From Procambarus clarkii (Eukaryota > Arthropoda > Malacostraca > Decapoda > Cambaridae): DNA of 64,000 nucleotides. The notes beneath the pieces are model-generated. The model did not search any database. It had not been told where the DNA came from and saw nothing but the letters and a program-made list of their open reading frames with translations. Shown here in pieces: positions 41,735 to 53,005 of the stretch. Location: positions 20,844,168-20,908,167 of the forward strand of contig NC_091233.1 in the NCBI RefSeq assembly GCF_040958095.1, read 5' to 3'. The position numbers and the translations under genes are program-made. How positions within the stretch are numbered: position 1 is the first letter of the stretch; each line of letters starts with the position of its first letter.

Positions 41735-42178
41735 ACCCAAAACGTTGCAAAAACGCACCCAAAACGTTGCAAAAACGCACCCAAAACGTTGCAAAAAACG
41801 CACCCAAAACGTTGCAAAAAACGCACCCAAAACGTTGCAAAAAACGCACCCAAAACGTAGCAAAAAACGCACCCAAAACGTTGCAAAAACGCACCCAAAA
41901 CGTTGCAAAAACGCACCCAAAACGTTGCAAGAAACGCACCCAAAACGTTGCAAAAAACGCACCGAAAACGTTGCAAAAGCGCACCCAAAACGTTGCAAAA
42001 AACGCACCCAAAACGTTGCAAAAACGCACCGAAAACGTTGCAAAAAACGCACCGAAAACGTTGCAAAAGCGCACCCAAAACGTTGCAAAAAACGCACCCA
42101 AAACGTTGCAAAAACGCACCCAAAACGTTGAAAAAAACGAACCCAAAACGTTGAAAAAAACGCACCCAAAACGTTGCG
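41735..42178. repeat. 21-22 bp minisatellite on AACGTTGCAAAAA, about 21 copies
   Basis: ACCCAAAACGTTGCAAAAAC then GC, with A-run length changes and ACCG/ACCC, GAAACG and GCAAAAGC variants. Variant pairs recur (ACCG near 41.96 and 42.03-42.06 kb), suggesting duplicated blocks. Confidence 0.96.
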
Positions 42179-42255
42179 CCCCGAAATCACGTAAGATCGC
42201 CTCACCCAACTTTCACACGGGAAGCCTAGGAATGGGGTAGAAGTACAGGAGGGGG

Positions 42256-42502
42256 GCCTCGTAGCCTGGTGGATAGCGGGCAGGACTCGTAATTCTGTGG
42301 CGCGGGTTCGATTCCCGCACGAGGCAGAAACAAATGGGCAAAGTTTCTTTCACCCTGAATGCCCCTGTTACCTAGCAGTAAATAGGTACCTGGGAGTTAA
42401 GTCAGCTGTCACGGGCTGCTTCCTGGGGGTGGAGGCCTGGTCTAGGACCGGGCCGCGGGGACACTAAAGCCCCGAAATCATCTCAAGATAACCTCAAGAT
42501 AC
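42256..42502 (+). mobile_element. SINE I, head B, best-preserved copy
   Basis: Acceptor GCCTCGT/ACGAGGC pairs fully. D-arm TAGCCTGGTGGATAGCG, anticodon stem CAGGA/TTCTG with loop CTCGTAA, T-arm GCGGGTTCGATTCCCGC. Full body and two TCAAGATAACC tail repeats. The head alone could fold as a tRNA, but it is always attached to the SINE body. Confidence 0.94.
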
Positions 42503-43104
42503 AGGAGAGTCATATAGGGCCTTCAGGGTCGCCTCAAGTATCACACTTTAAATACTATTGACATCTAACCCAACCTCCTGGTGCACCAAGTCTGAAATGT
42601 TGGTCTTGTTGTCCGTAGACTGAATTCAGTTCGTTAAATAATTTTTACGAGAAATATAGGGGCGAGAGGAAGGGAGAGAGGAAAGAAGAGGGGATGAGAG
42701 GAGGGGATGTTTGAAGAAAGGAAAAAGATGGAGAAAGGAAGAGATTTGAAAAAATGGGAGAAAGGGGAAGAGAGAGACCCCGGACAAAGTCGGGAACCCA
42801 CTCAAGTATAGCACAAGATATACAATAAGTTTACTGTATAGTACAACTGACTGGTCAATAATTACCGCGTCTTGGAGGCGACATTAACAATCTTACTCCT
42901 GTGAATTGCTCTTGTTAACGATAATACATTACCAATTGTCAAAGGTAGTCAAAAGTTTATTTCTAAACTCTAATAATCTTGGATGTAATTAATCAAACTG
43001 AGAGCATATGATGAAGAATAAACAGAGATGGAGAATGAAGGAGAGAGATAAGCTTGGGGGACTATGAGAGCAGACGTATGAGCTGAGAGAGAAGCATAAT
43101 TTAG
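42503..43104. other. Unique and GA-rich sequence
   Basis: GA-rich from 42.66 to 42.79 kb. No gene recognised. Confidence 0.45.
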
Positions 43105-43145
43105 AGAGCTCAGAGAGAGAGAGAGATAGAAGGATAATTTAGAGA

Positions 43146-43192
<47 letters not shown>
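43105..43192. repeat. (GA)n microsatellite
   Basis: Two GA runs separated by ATAGAAGGATAATTTAGAG. The motif TTTAGAGAGCT recurs three times around them. Confidence 0.95.
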
Positions 43193-43197
<5 letters not shown>

Positions 43198-43546
43198 ATT
43201 TAGAGAGCTGAGAGAGAAACGAAAGAACAAGTACAAATAGTAAGAAAAGGCAGTTTAGCCACAATATCAAACGGAAAACGCAAGAAAATGAAAAAGAAAA
43301 CTACCTGAAAAAACGAGAAAGGGTGAGAAAACTCGAGAAAGAGAGAGAAGGCAAGAGAGAAATCGTGCCTCACGCCAATCCCACGAGCAAATTTCAGAGA
43401 ACGACGAGGTGTTTGCTCTCTCAACCCGGCTTCTACCTTCCCACATGGGGTAATTTTTCAGGCAAGGACATATCAGGTGGTGAGGAAGCCAAGGCCACGC
43501 TATCATATTCCTGTGTGCGAGGGAATGGAAGCCATATTGATAGTGG

Positions 43547-44113
43547 TCAGGGGCCAGATTCACGAAGCAGTTACGCAAGTACTTACGAACCTGGGGCCAG
43601 ATTCACAAAGCAGTTACGCAAGTACTTACGAACCCGGGGCCAGATTCACGAACCAGTTACGTTACTACTTACGAACCTGGGGCCAGATTCACGAAGCAGT
43701 TACGCAAGTACTTACGAACCTGTGGCCAGATTCACGAAGCAGTTACGTAAGCACTTACGAACGTGTACATCTTTTCTCAATCTTTGACGGCTTTGGTTAC
43801 ATTTATTAAACAGTTTACAAGCATGAAAACTTGCCAATCAACTGTTGTTATTGTTATAAACAGCCTCCTGGTGCTTCGCAGCTCATTAACTGTTTATTAA
43901 GTGTAAACAAAGTCGCCAAAGATTGGGAAAAGATGTACACGTTCGTAAGTGCTTGCGTAACTGCTTCGTGAATCTGGCCCCAGGTTCGTAAGTGCTTGCG
44001 TAACTGCTTCGTGAATCTGGCCCCAGGTTCCTAAGTGCTTGCGTAACTGCTTCGTGAATCTGGCCCCAGGTTCCTAAGTGCTTGCGTAACTGCTTCGTGA
44101 ATCTGACCCCAGG
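43547..44113. mobile_element. M1 fold-back with 5 left and 4 right terminal units
   Basis: The left units start at 43551, 43594, 43637, 43680 and about 43722, an exact 43-bp spacing over the first four. Each is GGGCCAGATTCACGAAGCAG plus TTACGCAAGTACTTACGAAC. The interior is GACGGCTTTGGTTACATTTA, the loop, and GTAAACAAAGTCGCCAAAG. Four inverse 43-bp units follow. This is the largest and most symmetrical copy. Confidence 0.94.
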
Positions 44114-44526
44114 ATTTTTTATACGATAATTGGATCCTTAATTGTTGCTGATTTTTTTTTAGTAATGTCTGTTTTTTTAATTATCTTTTATATGGTTCTG
44201 GCTTTTTCAAAAAGTTATTTTTTTATGTCCTATTCACGCATATTTTCATTCTTTATATCTGTTCTCTATTTTTAAATATATTTATCCATTTCTCTCTCGA
44301 GAAAACGGCAATTAATAACTTTTGAGATCAACTTTCCTGTCGACACCAAGAACCAAAAATTAAACACTTAGAAAATGTTAAAGTTTTATTTCATAAAAGA
44401 CTTTTATATCAGTTTAATTATATACACAAAAACATTTTCAAATATATAAACAGCGCTGACAGCTTTATTTAAATTAGAATTAATATACTTTCTAATATTT
44501 CCCTCTAATTTATATGCCAAGCAAGG
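44114..44526. other. AT-rich spacer
   Basis: No feature recognised. Confidence 0.45.
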
Positions 44527-44753
44527 GGTTATCTTGAGATGATTTCGGGGCTTTTAGTGTCCCCGCGGCCCGGTCCTCGACCAGGCCTCCACCCCCAGGA
44601 AGCAGCCCGTGACAGCTGACTAACACCCAGGTACCTATTTTACTGCTAGGTAACAGGGACATAGGGTGAAAAACTGCCCATTGTTTCTCGCCGGCGCCTG
44701 GGATCGAACCCAGAATCACAAGTCCAGCGTGCTGTCCGCTCGGCCGACCGGCT
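44527..44753 (-). mobile_element. SINE I, head A
   Basis: The body lacks AAGAAACTC before TGCCCA. The T-arm region lacks GACCACAGG. Immediately right, CTACGGCCGACCGGTTC repeats the end of the head. Confidence 0.9.
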
Positions 44754-45793
<1,040 letters not shown>

Positions 45794-46127
45794 AAACTTG
45801 GCATAAAAAATTCGTGTCCAAAGGCCATGTGTAAATAAAGTATAAAAGGAAGATGGATCCATCAAGGCACAAGACTGCTGCGAGGGGCACAGTAAAGATG
45901 GATTGATCCCCGGATCAACCCGACGACCGCCACAGGGGCGCCGTTGATCCCTTCATCACAACAACCCTAACACGAGTCTCAGATTACATTACACCACCGA
46001 TGGTAATTTATGCATTCGACCCCCGTCTCGGGCGAGGCGAGTCTGTGAAGACAACCTGCCTCAAGGAATTAGTTTTAACGGGTTACAGAAATGGCTAAAC
46101 AAATCACAAGTTGTTGTTGTTGTTGTT

Positions 46128-46213
46128 GAACAAAGCCACAAGGGTCGTGGCGAGGATTCGAACCTGCGGCTGAGAACATCCCAGACGCTGCCTTAATCGA
46201 CTGAGCTACGATA
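46128..46213 (-). mobile_element. SINE II with (GTT)n at its tail
   Basis: GTTGTTGTTGTTGTTG, then AACAAAGCCACAAGGGTCGT, GGCGAGGATTCGAACCTGCG and TCGACTGAGCTACGATATGG. Confidence 0.87.
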
Positions 46214-46401
46214 TGGTCCATACGAGGCAGCTCCTATTGGTCCACATACGAGGCAGCTCCTATTGGTCCACATACGAGGCAGCAGCTATTGGTCCATATA
46301 CGAGGCAGCTCCTATTGGTCCATATACGAGGCAGCTCCTATTGGTCCACACGAGGCAGCTCCTATTGGTCCACACGAGGCAGCTCCTATTGGCCCATATA
46401 C
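46214..46401. repeat. ~25-bp minisatellite starting at the SINE II head, 7-8 copies
   Basis: CGAGGCAGCTCCTATTGGTC then CACATA or CATATA, with two shorter units (CACA only). The first unit begins exactly where the SINE II head ends (GATATGGTCCATACGAGG). Confidence 0.93.
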
Positions 46402-46744
46402 ATGAAATTTTGCAATTCAACTTCTAATACGGTAACATGTTAAATTAATAATTAGAAATTGGGATAGCAATGATCGACTCCTGACGGTCACTGGTATTTA
46501 GAGCAAGATAAATAGAACAAGGATAATTTAATAATAATTGACACCTGAGACACATTAATGTAAACATTACATAGAACTGGGTACATTTACAGTCATACAG
46601 GTGAACAGGTGATGAGTGGCTTGTGTGACTGGGGATGAGTGGCTTGTGTGGCTAGGGATCCGGGTGAGTGTGAATGTTGGTCATAGAGGTAATTTACAGC
46701 CACATACAATGCCTTGCTAGTTTACTACTACTCGCTCCCGTGAG
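46402..46744. other. Unique sequence
   Basis: A short GATGAGTGGCTTGTGTG duplication at about 46.61-46.64 kb. No gene. Confidence 0.4.
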
Positions 46745-46965
46745 GACCAGACCACACACTAGAAGGTGAGGGGACGACGACGTTTCGGACCGTCCTGGAC
46801 CATTCTCAAGGCAAATGCCTTGAGAATAGGTCTTGGTTTTGATATAATGGTCTTGATAACTGATTTGATATTGGTCCAAGACGGACCGAAACGTCGTCGT
46901 CTCATCTGCTGGGGGTTTCTGATCATCATATCTTCAACCATGTTATTGTGATTCATCGTCTACTT
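46745..46965. mobile_element. M4 fold-back with expanded centre
   Basis: CCAGACCACACACTAGAAGG, GACGACGACGTTTCGGACCG at left and GACGGACCGAAACGTCGTCG at right. About 60 bp of unrelated sequence including TTGATATAATGGTCTTGA replaces the usual short centre. The right arm ends GTTATTGTGATTCATCGTC. Confidence 0.87.
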
Positions 46966-47098
46966 CCCTCCTACCCTCTCTCTGTCTCCCTTCCCTTTTA
47001 CTCTCTCTCTCTCTCTCCTTCCATCCCTTTTTTGGCTTCTGTCAGCCCCTAGAGTGTTCAATATCCGGAACATTCTAGATTTTGGAAGCTGGAGACCC

Positions 47099-47131
47099 TC
47101 TGTAAACAAGATGGACCTTTGTTTACAGAGG
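47099..47131. repeat. Short inverted repeat CTCTGTAAACAA / TTGTTTACAGAG
   Basis: Perfect 12-nt arms around GATGGACCT. Upstream, GGAACATTCTAGATTTTGG has GAA/TTC spacing like a heat-shock element. No gene lies beside it, so this is only a pattern. Confidence 0.5.
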
Positions 47132-47297
47132 GGCTCCTGTTCTCTCACTCGAGAATTCAACTTTGATCAGAGAGGGTCCTCTCTGGAGTATTTAAGTGTT
47201 GAGAGAATGGACAATTGGATTTTATACCCATTTCATGTTTAACTTCCTAAGAATATGATTTGTTTTTATTGATTTTTGTTAGTGTGAGCGTTGTGGG

Positions 47298-47298
47298 T

Positions 47299-47364
<66 letters not shown>

Positions 47365-47375
47365 CGCGCGCGCGT
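47298..47375. repeat. (TG)n followed by (CG)n
   Basis: About 55 bp of TG passing into a 17-bp CG run. Alternating purine-pyrimidine throughout, so prone to Z-DNA. Confidence 0.95.
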
Positions 47376-47384
47376 GTTCACCTA

Positions 47385-47466
47385 GTTATATTCACCTAGC
47401 TGTCCTTGCAAGGGCTGAGCTCTGACAGTTGAGAGCCGAAAGCGCAATCAATCAACTGTTACTAAG
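47385..47466 (-). mobile_element. Diverged LINE beta 3' UTR
   Basis: TTCACCTAGCTGTCCTTGCA, AGGGCTGAGCTC and CTGACAGTTGAGAGCCG, with CAATCAACTG. It lies between a TG tract (its CA tail on the minus strand) and a CA tract. Confidence 0.6.
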
Positions 47467-47470
47467 TATT

Positions 47471-47579
<109 letters not shown>

Positions 47580-47745
47580 TAGCTGCTACGGGCTGCTTCG
47601 TAACACCCAGGTACCTATTTACTGCTAGGTAACACGGGCATCAGGGTGAAAGAAACTCTGCCCATCTGTTTCCGCTGACGACCTGGATCGAACCCAGACC
47701 CTGGGATTACGAGTCCCAAGCTCTGTCCATTCACCCACGGAGCCT
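47580..47745 (-). mobile_element. SINE I, head D
   Basis: The minus-strand head is AGGCTCCGTGGGTGAATGGA, then CTTGGGACTCGTAATCCCAG and GTCTGGGTTCGATCCAGG, a fourth tRNA-like head. The body is present to GTTACGAAGCAGCCCGTAGC (plus sense inverse) and is then cut by the CA tract. Confidence 0.85.
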
Positions 47746-48921
47746 TACGTACGTACGTGTGTATCCGTGGATTGTACTTTAACAGTTAAATCCCTGAATG
47801 CTTTGCCAAAATCTTTAATGAACACTTATCACTGATAATGAACATTTCAGCTCACTAGTACTCATCACAAACAATACCATTATAATTAAACTTTACTTGG
47901 AACAAATCAAAGCAAAAAATCTGTCTTGATAGGAAAATCAATTTCAAATCCACCTCACTCAAAACTTTATAAACAAAAAATCGTCATTGTAATAGGAAAA
48001 TCAATGTCTCCTGCCCCAAGAACATTTCCTCAGCACCAGGACGAGGAGGCGGAAGTGCGCACCAACGAAGCGAGACCCATATTAGACTGCTTCGTTACCC
48101 ACCGCTTAATTTCATGAATAAATCACCACCACCGTCTTTGAAGCCATTAACGGCAATTCCGTTACTTGAGCATCGTGACCAACGTTGACGGTACCAGAGA
48201 CATTAGTTATTGCCTTGTCTGCCTCCTCGATGGACATTTTACCGAGATAGATAGATATATATTATATATATATATATATATAAAAAGGTGAAATATGGAT
48301 GAAGAGAATGGAAAGGGACAGTTAAGCGAGATTAATACTGCAGGCTAGGAGAGGCAAAATTAATAGCATTTTATTAAATTTTGAACGTGCTTTGAGTCCT
48401 GGCATCCACTTAGCTATTTCGGTCTAAAAGGCGCAAGGCAGGAGGAATTTTGGGTGAAGTTTTATGGTTAATGTCCCCACGTGTTGAGTCTGGTTGAGGT
48501 GTGAGGGTGGAGTTCAACGTTAAGTGATTCAGCGAGGTGTAGTTGAAACAGGAGTGATTGAATATATAGTGCAAAGAACTAAAACACTCATTCAGTCTTC
48601 GTGTCTGATCTATTCTCATTGCTCTCTCTCTCTCTCTCATTATCAGTCATTCTCACTATCTCTACGTATCATGGGCACGACCCCACAAGCTAACATTATA
48701 TGATGCTTCACAGTTATTACATTCCTCTCATTCCAGCCAAAAAAAATGTAAAATATGTCTCGGTGTAGACACGAGACATCTGCTTCCCCGAAGCCTAGAG
48801 AGACGACACAGCGTTCATCAACCGCCCGCGGACAGTAATAAAACGAGATAGTTTCATCATTTGATAAAACCAAATGATTCATCATTTGGGACGAAGGGGT
48901 CAACGACTTCATGTGAAGACA
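47746..48921. other. Unique sequence, no gene recognised
   Basis: About 1.2 kb including a short TA run at 48.25-48.28 kb and a CTCT run at 48.62 kb. The frames at 47926 and 48643 are not recognised. Confidence 0.45.
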
Positions 48922-49012
48922 CGACGGACCGAAATGTGGTCGTTTCTTGACTTTCTGATGAGTAGTTTGGTTATCATATCTTCAGCCCCGTTATTGTGAC
49001 TCATCGTCTGCA
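48922..49012. mobile_element. M4 arm fragment
   Basis: GACGGACCGAAATGTGGTCG, TTTCTTGACTTTCTGATGAG and TATTGTGACTCATCGTCTGC. Confidence 0.75.
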
Positions 49013-49499
49013 GGGTGGAGGGTTTTGGGCAAGGGAAGGACCCTCACTCTCAGGATTGGTTCTTTAATTCAACTTTATATAGTTTGGAAGAGGTATTGAA
49101 CTCGTGCCTGAGTTGAGGGGTGATATCCGAGTGTAAGGAATTAGGTAACATATATATGTACACATATATACACACACTACTGTATCTGGTGAAGATGGTG
49201 AGGGAGTAGTACATCTTGTGATGGTGATAGTGGAATGTATCTGTTACTAAGGATAGTGAGGCTGACTGCTCCTGTCAGTCGTGGATACTGAAACACGAAG
49301 ATCAACTTCCTAAGACTTTTAAAGGCCGTTCTGATTTTAATGTCCAAACACTCAGGTCTCAGGAAAGAAATTACCGACTCCCAACGACCTGAAAGTACTA
49401 GGATAAAAAGCTATGATTTGTTCAGATCTGAAACCTATATCTATGGGCAGCACAAAACGTGGACCAGACTGTGCGACACAGTGGTTGCCAGGATCAGGT

Positions 49500-49612
49500 T
49501 GGGTTACCATTACCTGTGGCAGGTGGCTACCGTTACCCGTGGCTACCGTTACCTGTGGCAGGTGGCTACCGTTACCCGTGGCTACCGTTACCCGTGGCAG
49601 GTGGCTACAGGT
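49500..49612. repeat. Tandem GTGGCTACCGTTACC repeats
   Basis: GTGGCAGGTGGCTACCGTTA and CCCGTGGCTACCGTTACC alternate about four times. The frame at 49340-49825 crosses it and is not a recognised protein. Confidence 0.9.
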
Positions 49613-49966
49613 GACGGATCTCCCAATCCTGAGCAGTCAAAACTGCAAACTGATCAGGAATTAGATAACGCCCACCACGATATAGAATCTCCAGTCATTA
49701 GACCTCAACAGACCTGCCGGTATGGAAGTACCTGGAGCGTTGCATCTACACTATTTCCTTGGGTCGTGTTCTTGAGAAAACATTATGCTCCCAGAGCTCA
49801 CCAGTGTGGGACATATGCTCCTTGATGACTAAAACTTCTAGAAAATGAGAATTTTTTAGCGTCACGTGAACAAGTAAGCCTTCATATAGTCTAGCGTAGA
49901 TAAATGAACTTGTATCATGTAGTTAGCTTTTGCCATACACAATGTGATCGTTCATGTAGTCTGAGG

Positions 49967-50091
49967 TAGAGGTTACCTTGAGGTGCTTCCGGGGCTTAGC
50001 GTCCCCGCGGCCCGGTCGTCGACCAGGCCTCCTGGTTGCCGGACTGATCAACCAGGCTGTTGGACGCGGCTGCTCGCAGCCTGACGTATGA
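49967..50091 (-). mobile_element. LINE alpha 3' end
   Basis: Plus strand: GGTTACCTTGAGGTGCTTCC, CCCCGCGGCCCGGTCGTCGA, GGTTGCCGGACTGATCAACC, GCGGCTGCTCGCAGCCTGAC. Nearly identical to the first 130 bp of the 58.26 kb copy. Confidence 0.88.
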
Positions 50092-50613
50092 GGTAACTGC
50101 GTAAATGTGGATGTATCAAAACATTAATAACAAATGTATTTCACATTAACACTGATACAACATTCATTAACCTTTAGTTCTCCTCAGCTAAGCATAGAAT
50201 TGACTTGTGTTAAGCATAACTGAGCATTTTTAAATGGAGAAAATTGTTAGTACAGAAAACTGTAGTAACAATATATGCTAAAAAGTTTTCTTCGATAGAT
50301 TTCGATAAATGAACGGAATTCTCAGGTATACTAAAATAGTTTTCTAATTCCATATTTCTCATCAGTTATACACTGTAGAAACAAACTTAAGGAAACAAAT
50401 CAAATCTAACAATGGAGAGAGAGTAGATAATGTGACTAAATGGTCATTCTTAATCCAGTTGTGACCGTATTTCCTCCCAGAAGACAGGTTGCTCGCACAT
50501 CAGAGGCGATGTGGATGGTTCACCCGTCATCACAACACTTTACGTTGTAACAAAGTCAAGTTACAGTGTAAGAAATACATGTGATTGCTAGGATGGTCTG
50601 GACGCTCATGTCT
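50092..50613. other. AT-rich spacer
   Basis: No feature recognised. Confidence 0.45.
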
Positions 50614-50726
50614 CAACCCGTTCTCGCACTTTCTTACAGTCAATATTGACTTATTAAATACGTGCATATGTGACATACGTAAGTCAATATTGACTATACG
50701 AAAGTACGAGAACGGGTTGCATATCT
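50607..50726. mobile_element. M3 fold-back, short form, with near-perfect 7-bp target duplication
   Basis: The element spans 50614-50719 (106 bp): CAACCCGTTCTCGCACTTTC at left, AAGTACGAGAACGGGTTG at right, AGTCAATATTGACT in each arm. The flanks are CATGTCT and CATATCT, one mismatch. It is the internally deleted relative of the 371-bp copy. Confidence 0.9.
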
Positions 50727-50736
50727 AGTCAGCTAG

Positions 50737-50912
50737 TACGTTGCTACAACGTTGGAACAAGTTTTAACACCTCCTAACCAGTTATAACAACCAATATAGC
50801 AAGTTGTAACAACGTTCTAATACGTCAAACACCTAATAAAGTTGTTACATCTTGGCTTAACAAGTTCTAACACGCGGAAAATAGACACAGTTACGGTTCG
50901 TGTTTCCAGGGG
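50737..50912 (+). mobile_element. M2 fold-back, left terminus missing
   Basis: It begins at TACGTTGCTACAACGTTGG, without the GCCAAACACACACC end, and finishes GTTCGTGTTTCCAGGGG. Confidence 0.83.
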
Positions 50913-50957
50913 TGTCTAGTCTGCTATGGTTGCCTACACAACATAGGAGATGTTACA

Positions 50958-51078
50958 CACAGAAATCACAATAGCGTGATGCATCAAATGAACAAATCCA
51001 CAAGGGCCGTGACGTGGATTCGAACCTACGTCCGAGAGCATCCCAGACGCTGCCTTATTCGACTGACCTACGACATGG
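50958..51078 (-). mobile_element. SINE II, left of an inverted pair
   Basis: CAAATGAACAAATCCACAAG, GACGTGGATTCGAACCTACG and TCGACTGACCTACGACATGG. Confidence 0.9.
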
Positions 51079-51090
51079 TCATTTTAAAAA

Positions 51091-51176
51091 TGTCGTAGCT
51101 CAGATGATTAAGGCAGCGTCTGGGATGCTCTCGGACGTAGGTTCGAATCCACGTCACGGCCCTTGTGGATTTGTTA
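51091..51176 (+). mobile_element. SINE II, right of an inverted pair
   Basis: TGTCGTAGCTCAGATGATTA, GGTTCGAATCCACGTCACGG. It shares the GACGTGGATT/AATCCACGTC variant with its partner, so the two arms are closer to each other than to other copies. Confidence 0.9.
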
Positions 51177-51329
51177 ATAGATGTTGCTTTCGTAGGCAAT
51201 ATTAGATATTGTCCGATAGATGTCTCTGCCCAACCACATCTAATATAAACAGTGTATATACCTCGTAGCATCTTATATCCGTGAGCATTACAGATAACCG
51301 TTGGGTAAATTTGGATTCCAAACATAATC

Positions 51330-51458
51330 CCAATTACACATAGATCACACTAACGTGATGCATCAAATGAACAAATCCACAAGGGCCGTGACGAGGATTC
51401 GAACCTGCGTCTGGGAGCATCCCAGACACTCCCTTAATCGACTGAGCTACGGCAGGGT
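51330..51458 (-). mobile_element. SINE II, left of an inverted pair
   Basis: CACATAGATCACACTAACGT, GATGCATCAAATGAAC, CGAACCTGCGTCTGGGAGCA, TCGACTGAGCTACGGCAGGG. Confidence 0.9.
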
Positions 51459-51488
51459 AAAAGGGTTGAAACCGAAGTTCTACTGAAC

Positions 51489-51576
51489 TGTCGTAGCTCA
51501 GTCGATTAAGGCAGTGTCTGGGATGCTCCCAGACGCAGGTTCGAATCCTCATCACTGCCCTTGTGGATTTGTTCAT
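51489..51576 (+). mobile_element. SINE II, right of an inverted pair
   Basis: TGTCGTAGCTCAGTCGATTA, GCTCCCAGACGCAGGTTCGA. It shares the CCAGACGC/GCGTCTGG variant with its partner. Confidence 0.9.
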
Positions 51577-51699
51577 ATTTAACTCTGGTGTAAGGAATTT
51601 CATAAGCAGCTTTAAGAATGATAAAGGACGAAGATTTCCTTATCTTATCACGGCAGAGTTGACCTTGAGAAGTCTATAGCACGAGTCTGGAGCACCACA

Positions 51700-51778
51700 C
51701 CACAACGTTTCCACAACATTATGTTTAAGTTGTAACATAACGTTGCTGCAACATTGGAGCTACGTTGTGTGTGTTTAC
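51700..51778. mobile_element. Reduced M2-like element
   Basis: CACAACGTTTCCACAACATT, GTTGTAACATAACGTTGCTG, CAACATTGGAGCTACGTTGT, then GTGTGTTT. Confidence 0.5.
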
Positions 51779-51927
51779 TGGACTATTTCATGGGGGTAGA
51801 GAGACTCAGTCAATATCATGGACAGAGAACAATTTTGCATCAGTTTCAACCGGCTGGAGAATTCGGGAGAGACAGTTCACTGACTGTTACATGAGCCGAC
51901 TAATGAGTATAGTGCCAGAGGGCCCCC

Positions 51928-52127
51928 TGGAAACACAAACCGAAACTGTCTTATTTTTCACTTGTTACAACGTGTAATAAAGTTGTTACATCTTGGCTTA
52001 ACGTGTTTATGACGTATTAGAACGCTGTTACAACTTGTTATATTGGTTGTTATAACTGGTTAGGTGGTGTTAACACTTGTTCGAACGTTGTACCAACGTC
52101 GTAGTTTCGGTGTGTGTTTGGCGGGTC
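51928..52127 (-). mobile_element. M2 fold-back/MITE, complete
   Basis: Ends CCCTGGAAACACAAACCGAA and GTTTCGGTGTGTGTTTGGCG. The interior has AACGTGTAATAAAGTTGTTA and GAACGTTGTACCAACGTCG. Confidence 0.87.
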
Positions 52128-52435
52128 GGGCCACTGAGAAGAGACCACTCACTCTCTCTGTCCCCTGACAGATCTTGCAAGTGTGGAGCCGAAAGGTCAT
52201 TGAGAAGGTGATCACAGACTTACGTCATAGAAGACACGCTTCAAATTCAAAACTATCTTAATTTTTATCTCCCCGGAACAGATAAATAATTGCCAAATGA
52301 AAGGACTGGTCGCGTGGCGAGTTTTATCACCCACAATCACGAACTTAATTGGCGAGTGAGGCAGTGGAAGGTAATGTAATATCTGTGACATGGTTTTGGG
52401 CTGTGATTGGTAAACACGCTAAGTGTGTTATTAGG

Positions 52436-53005
52436 GGGGAGAGAGAGAGACAGAGGCAGAGAGAGAGAGAGAGACACACAGAGGCAGAGAGAGAGACACA
52501 CACAGAGGCAGAGAGAGAGAGACACACACAGAGGCAGAGAGAGAGAGACACACACAGAGGCAGAGAGAGAGAGACACACACAGAGGCAGAGAGAGAGAGA
52601 CACACACAGAGGCAGAGAGAGAGAGACACACACAGAGGCAGAGAGAGAGAGACACACACAGAGGCAGAGAGAGAGACACACACAGAGGCAGAGAGAGAGA
52701 GACACACACAGAGGCAGAGAGACACACACAGAGGCAGAGAGAGAGACACACACAGAGGCAGAGAGAGAGAGACACACAGAGGCAGAGAGAGAGACACACA
52801 CAGAGGCAGAGAGAGAGACACACACAGAGGCAGAGAGAGAGACACACACAGAGGCAGAGAGAGAGACACACACAGAGGCAGAGAGAGAGAGACACACACA
52901 GAGGCAGAGAGAGAGAGAGACACAGAGGCAGAGAGAGAGAGAGACACAGAGGCAGAGAGAGAGACACACACAGAGGCAGAGAGAGAGAGACACAGACAGA
53001 GACAC
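52436..53005. repeat. ~24-bp array, GAGGCAGAGAGAGAGACACACACA, about 24 copies
   Basis: Units vary by one GA or CA pair (20-26 bp). All frames are open and give Arg/Glu/Thr or Leu/Ser/Val series. Confidence 0.96.

Noticed and set aside
42256-42330. Functional tRNA gene at the head-B SINE copy
   Set aside because: It folds well, but the same head is always joined to the SINE body, other copies have damaged stems, and no Pol III terminator directly follows.
47040-47075. Heat-shock-element-like GGAACATTCTAGA
   Set aside because: A short motif expected by chance in 64 kb, with no gene or TATA box placed to use it.
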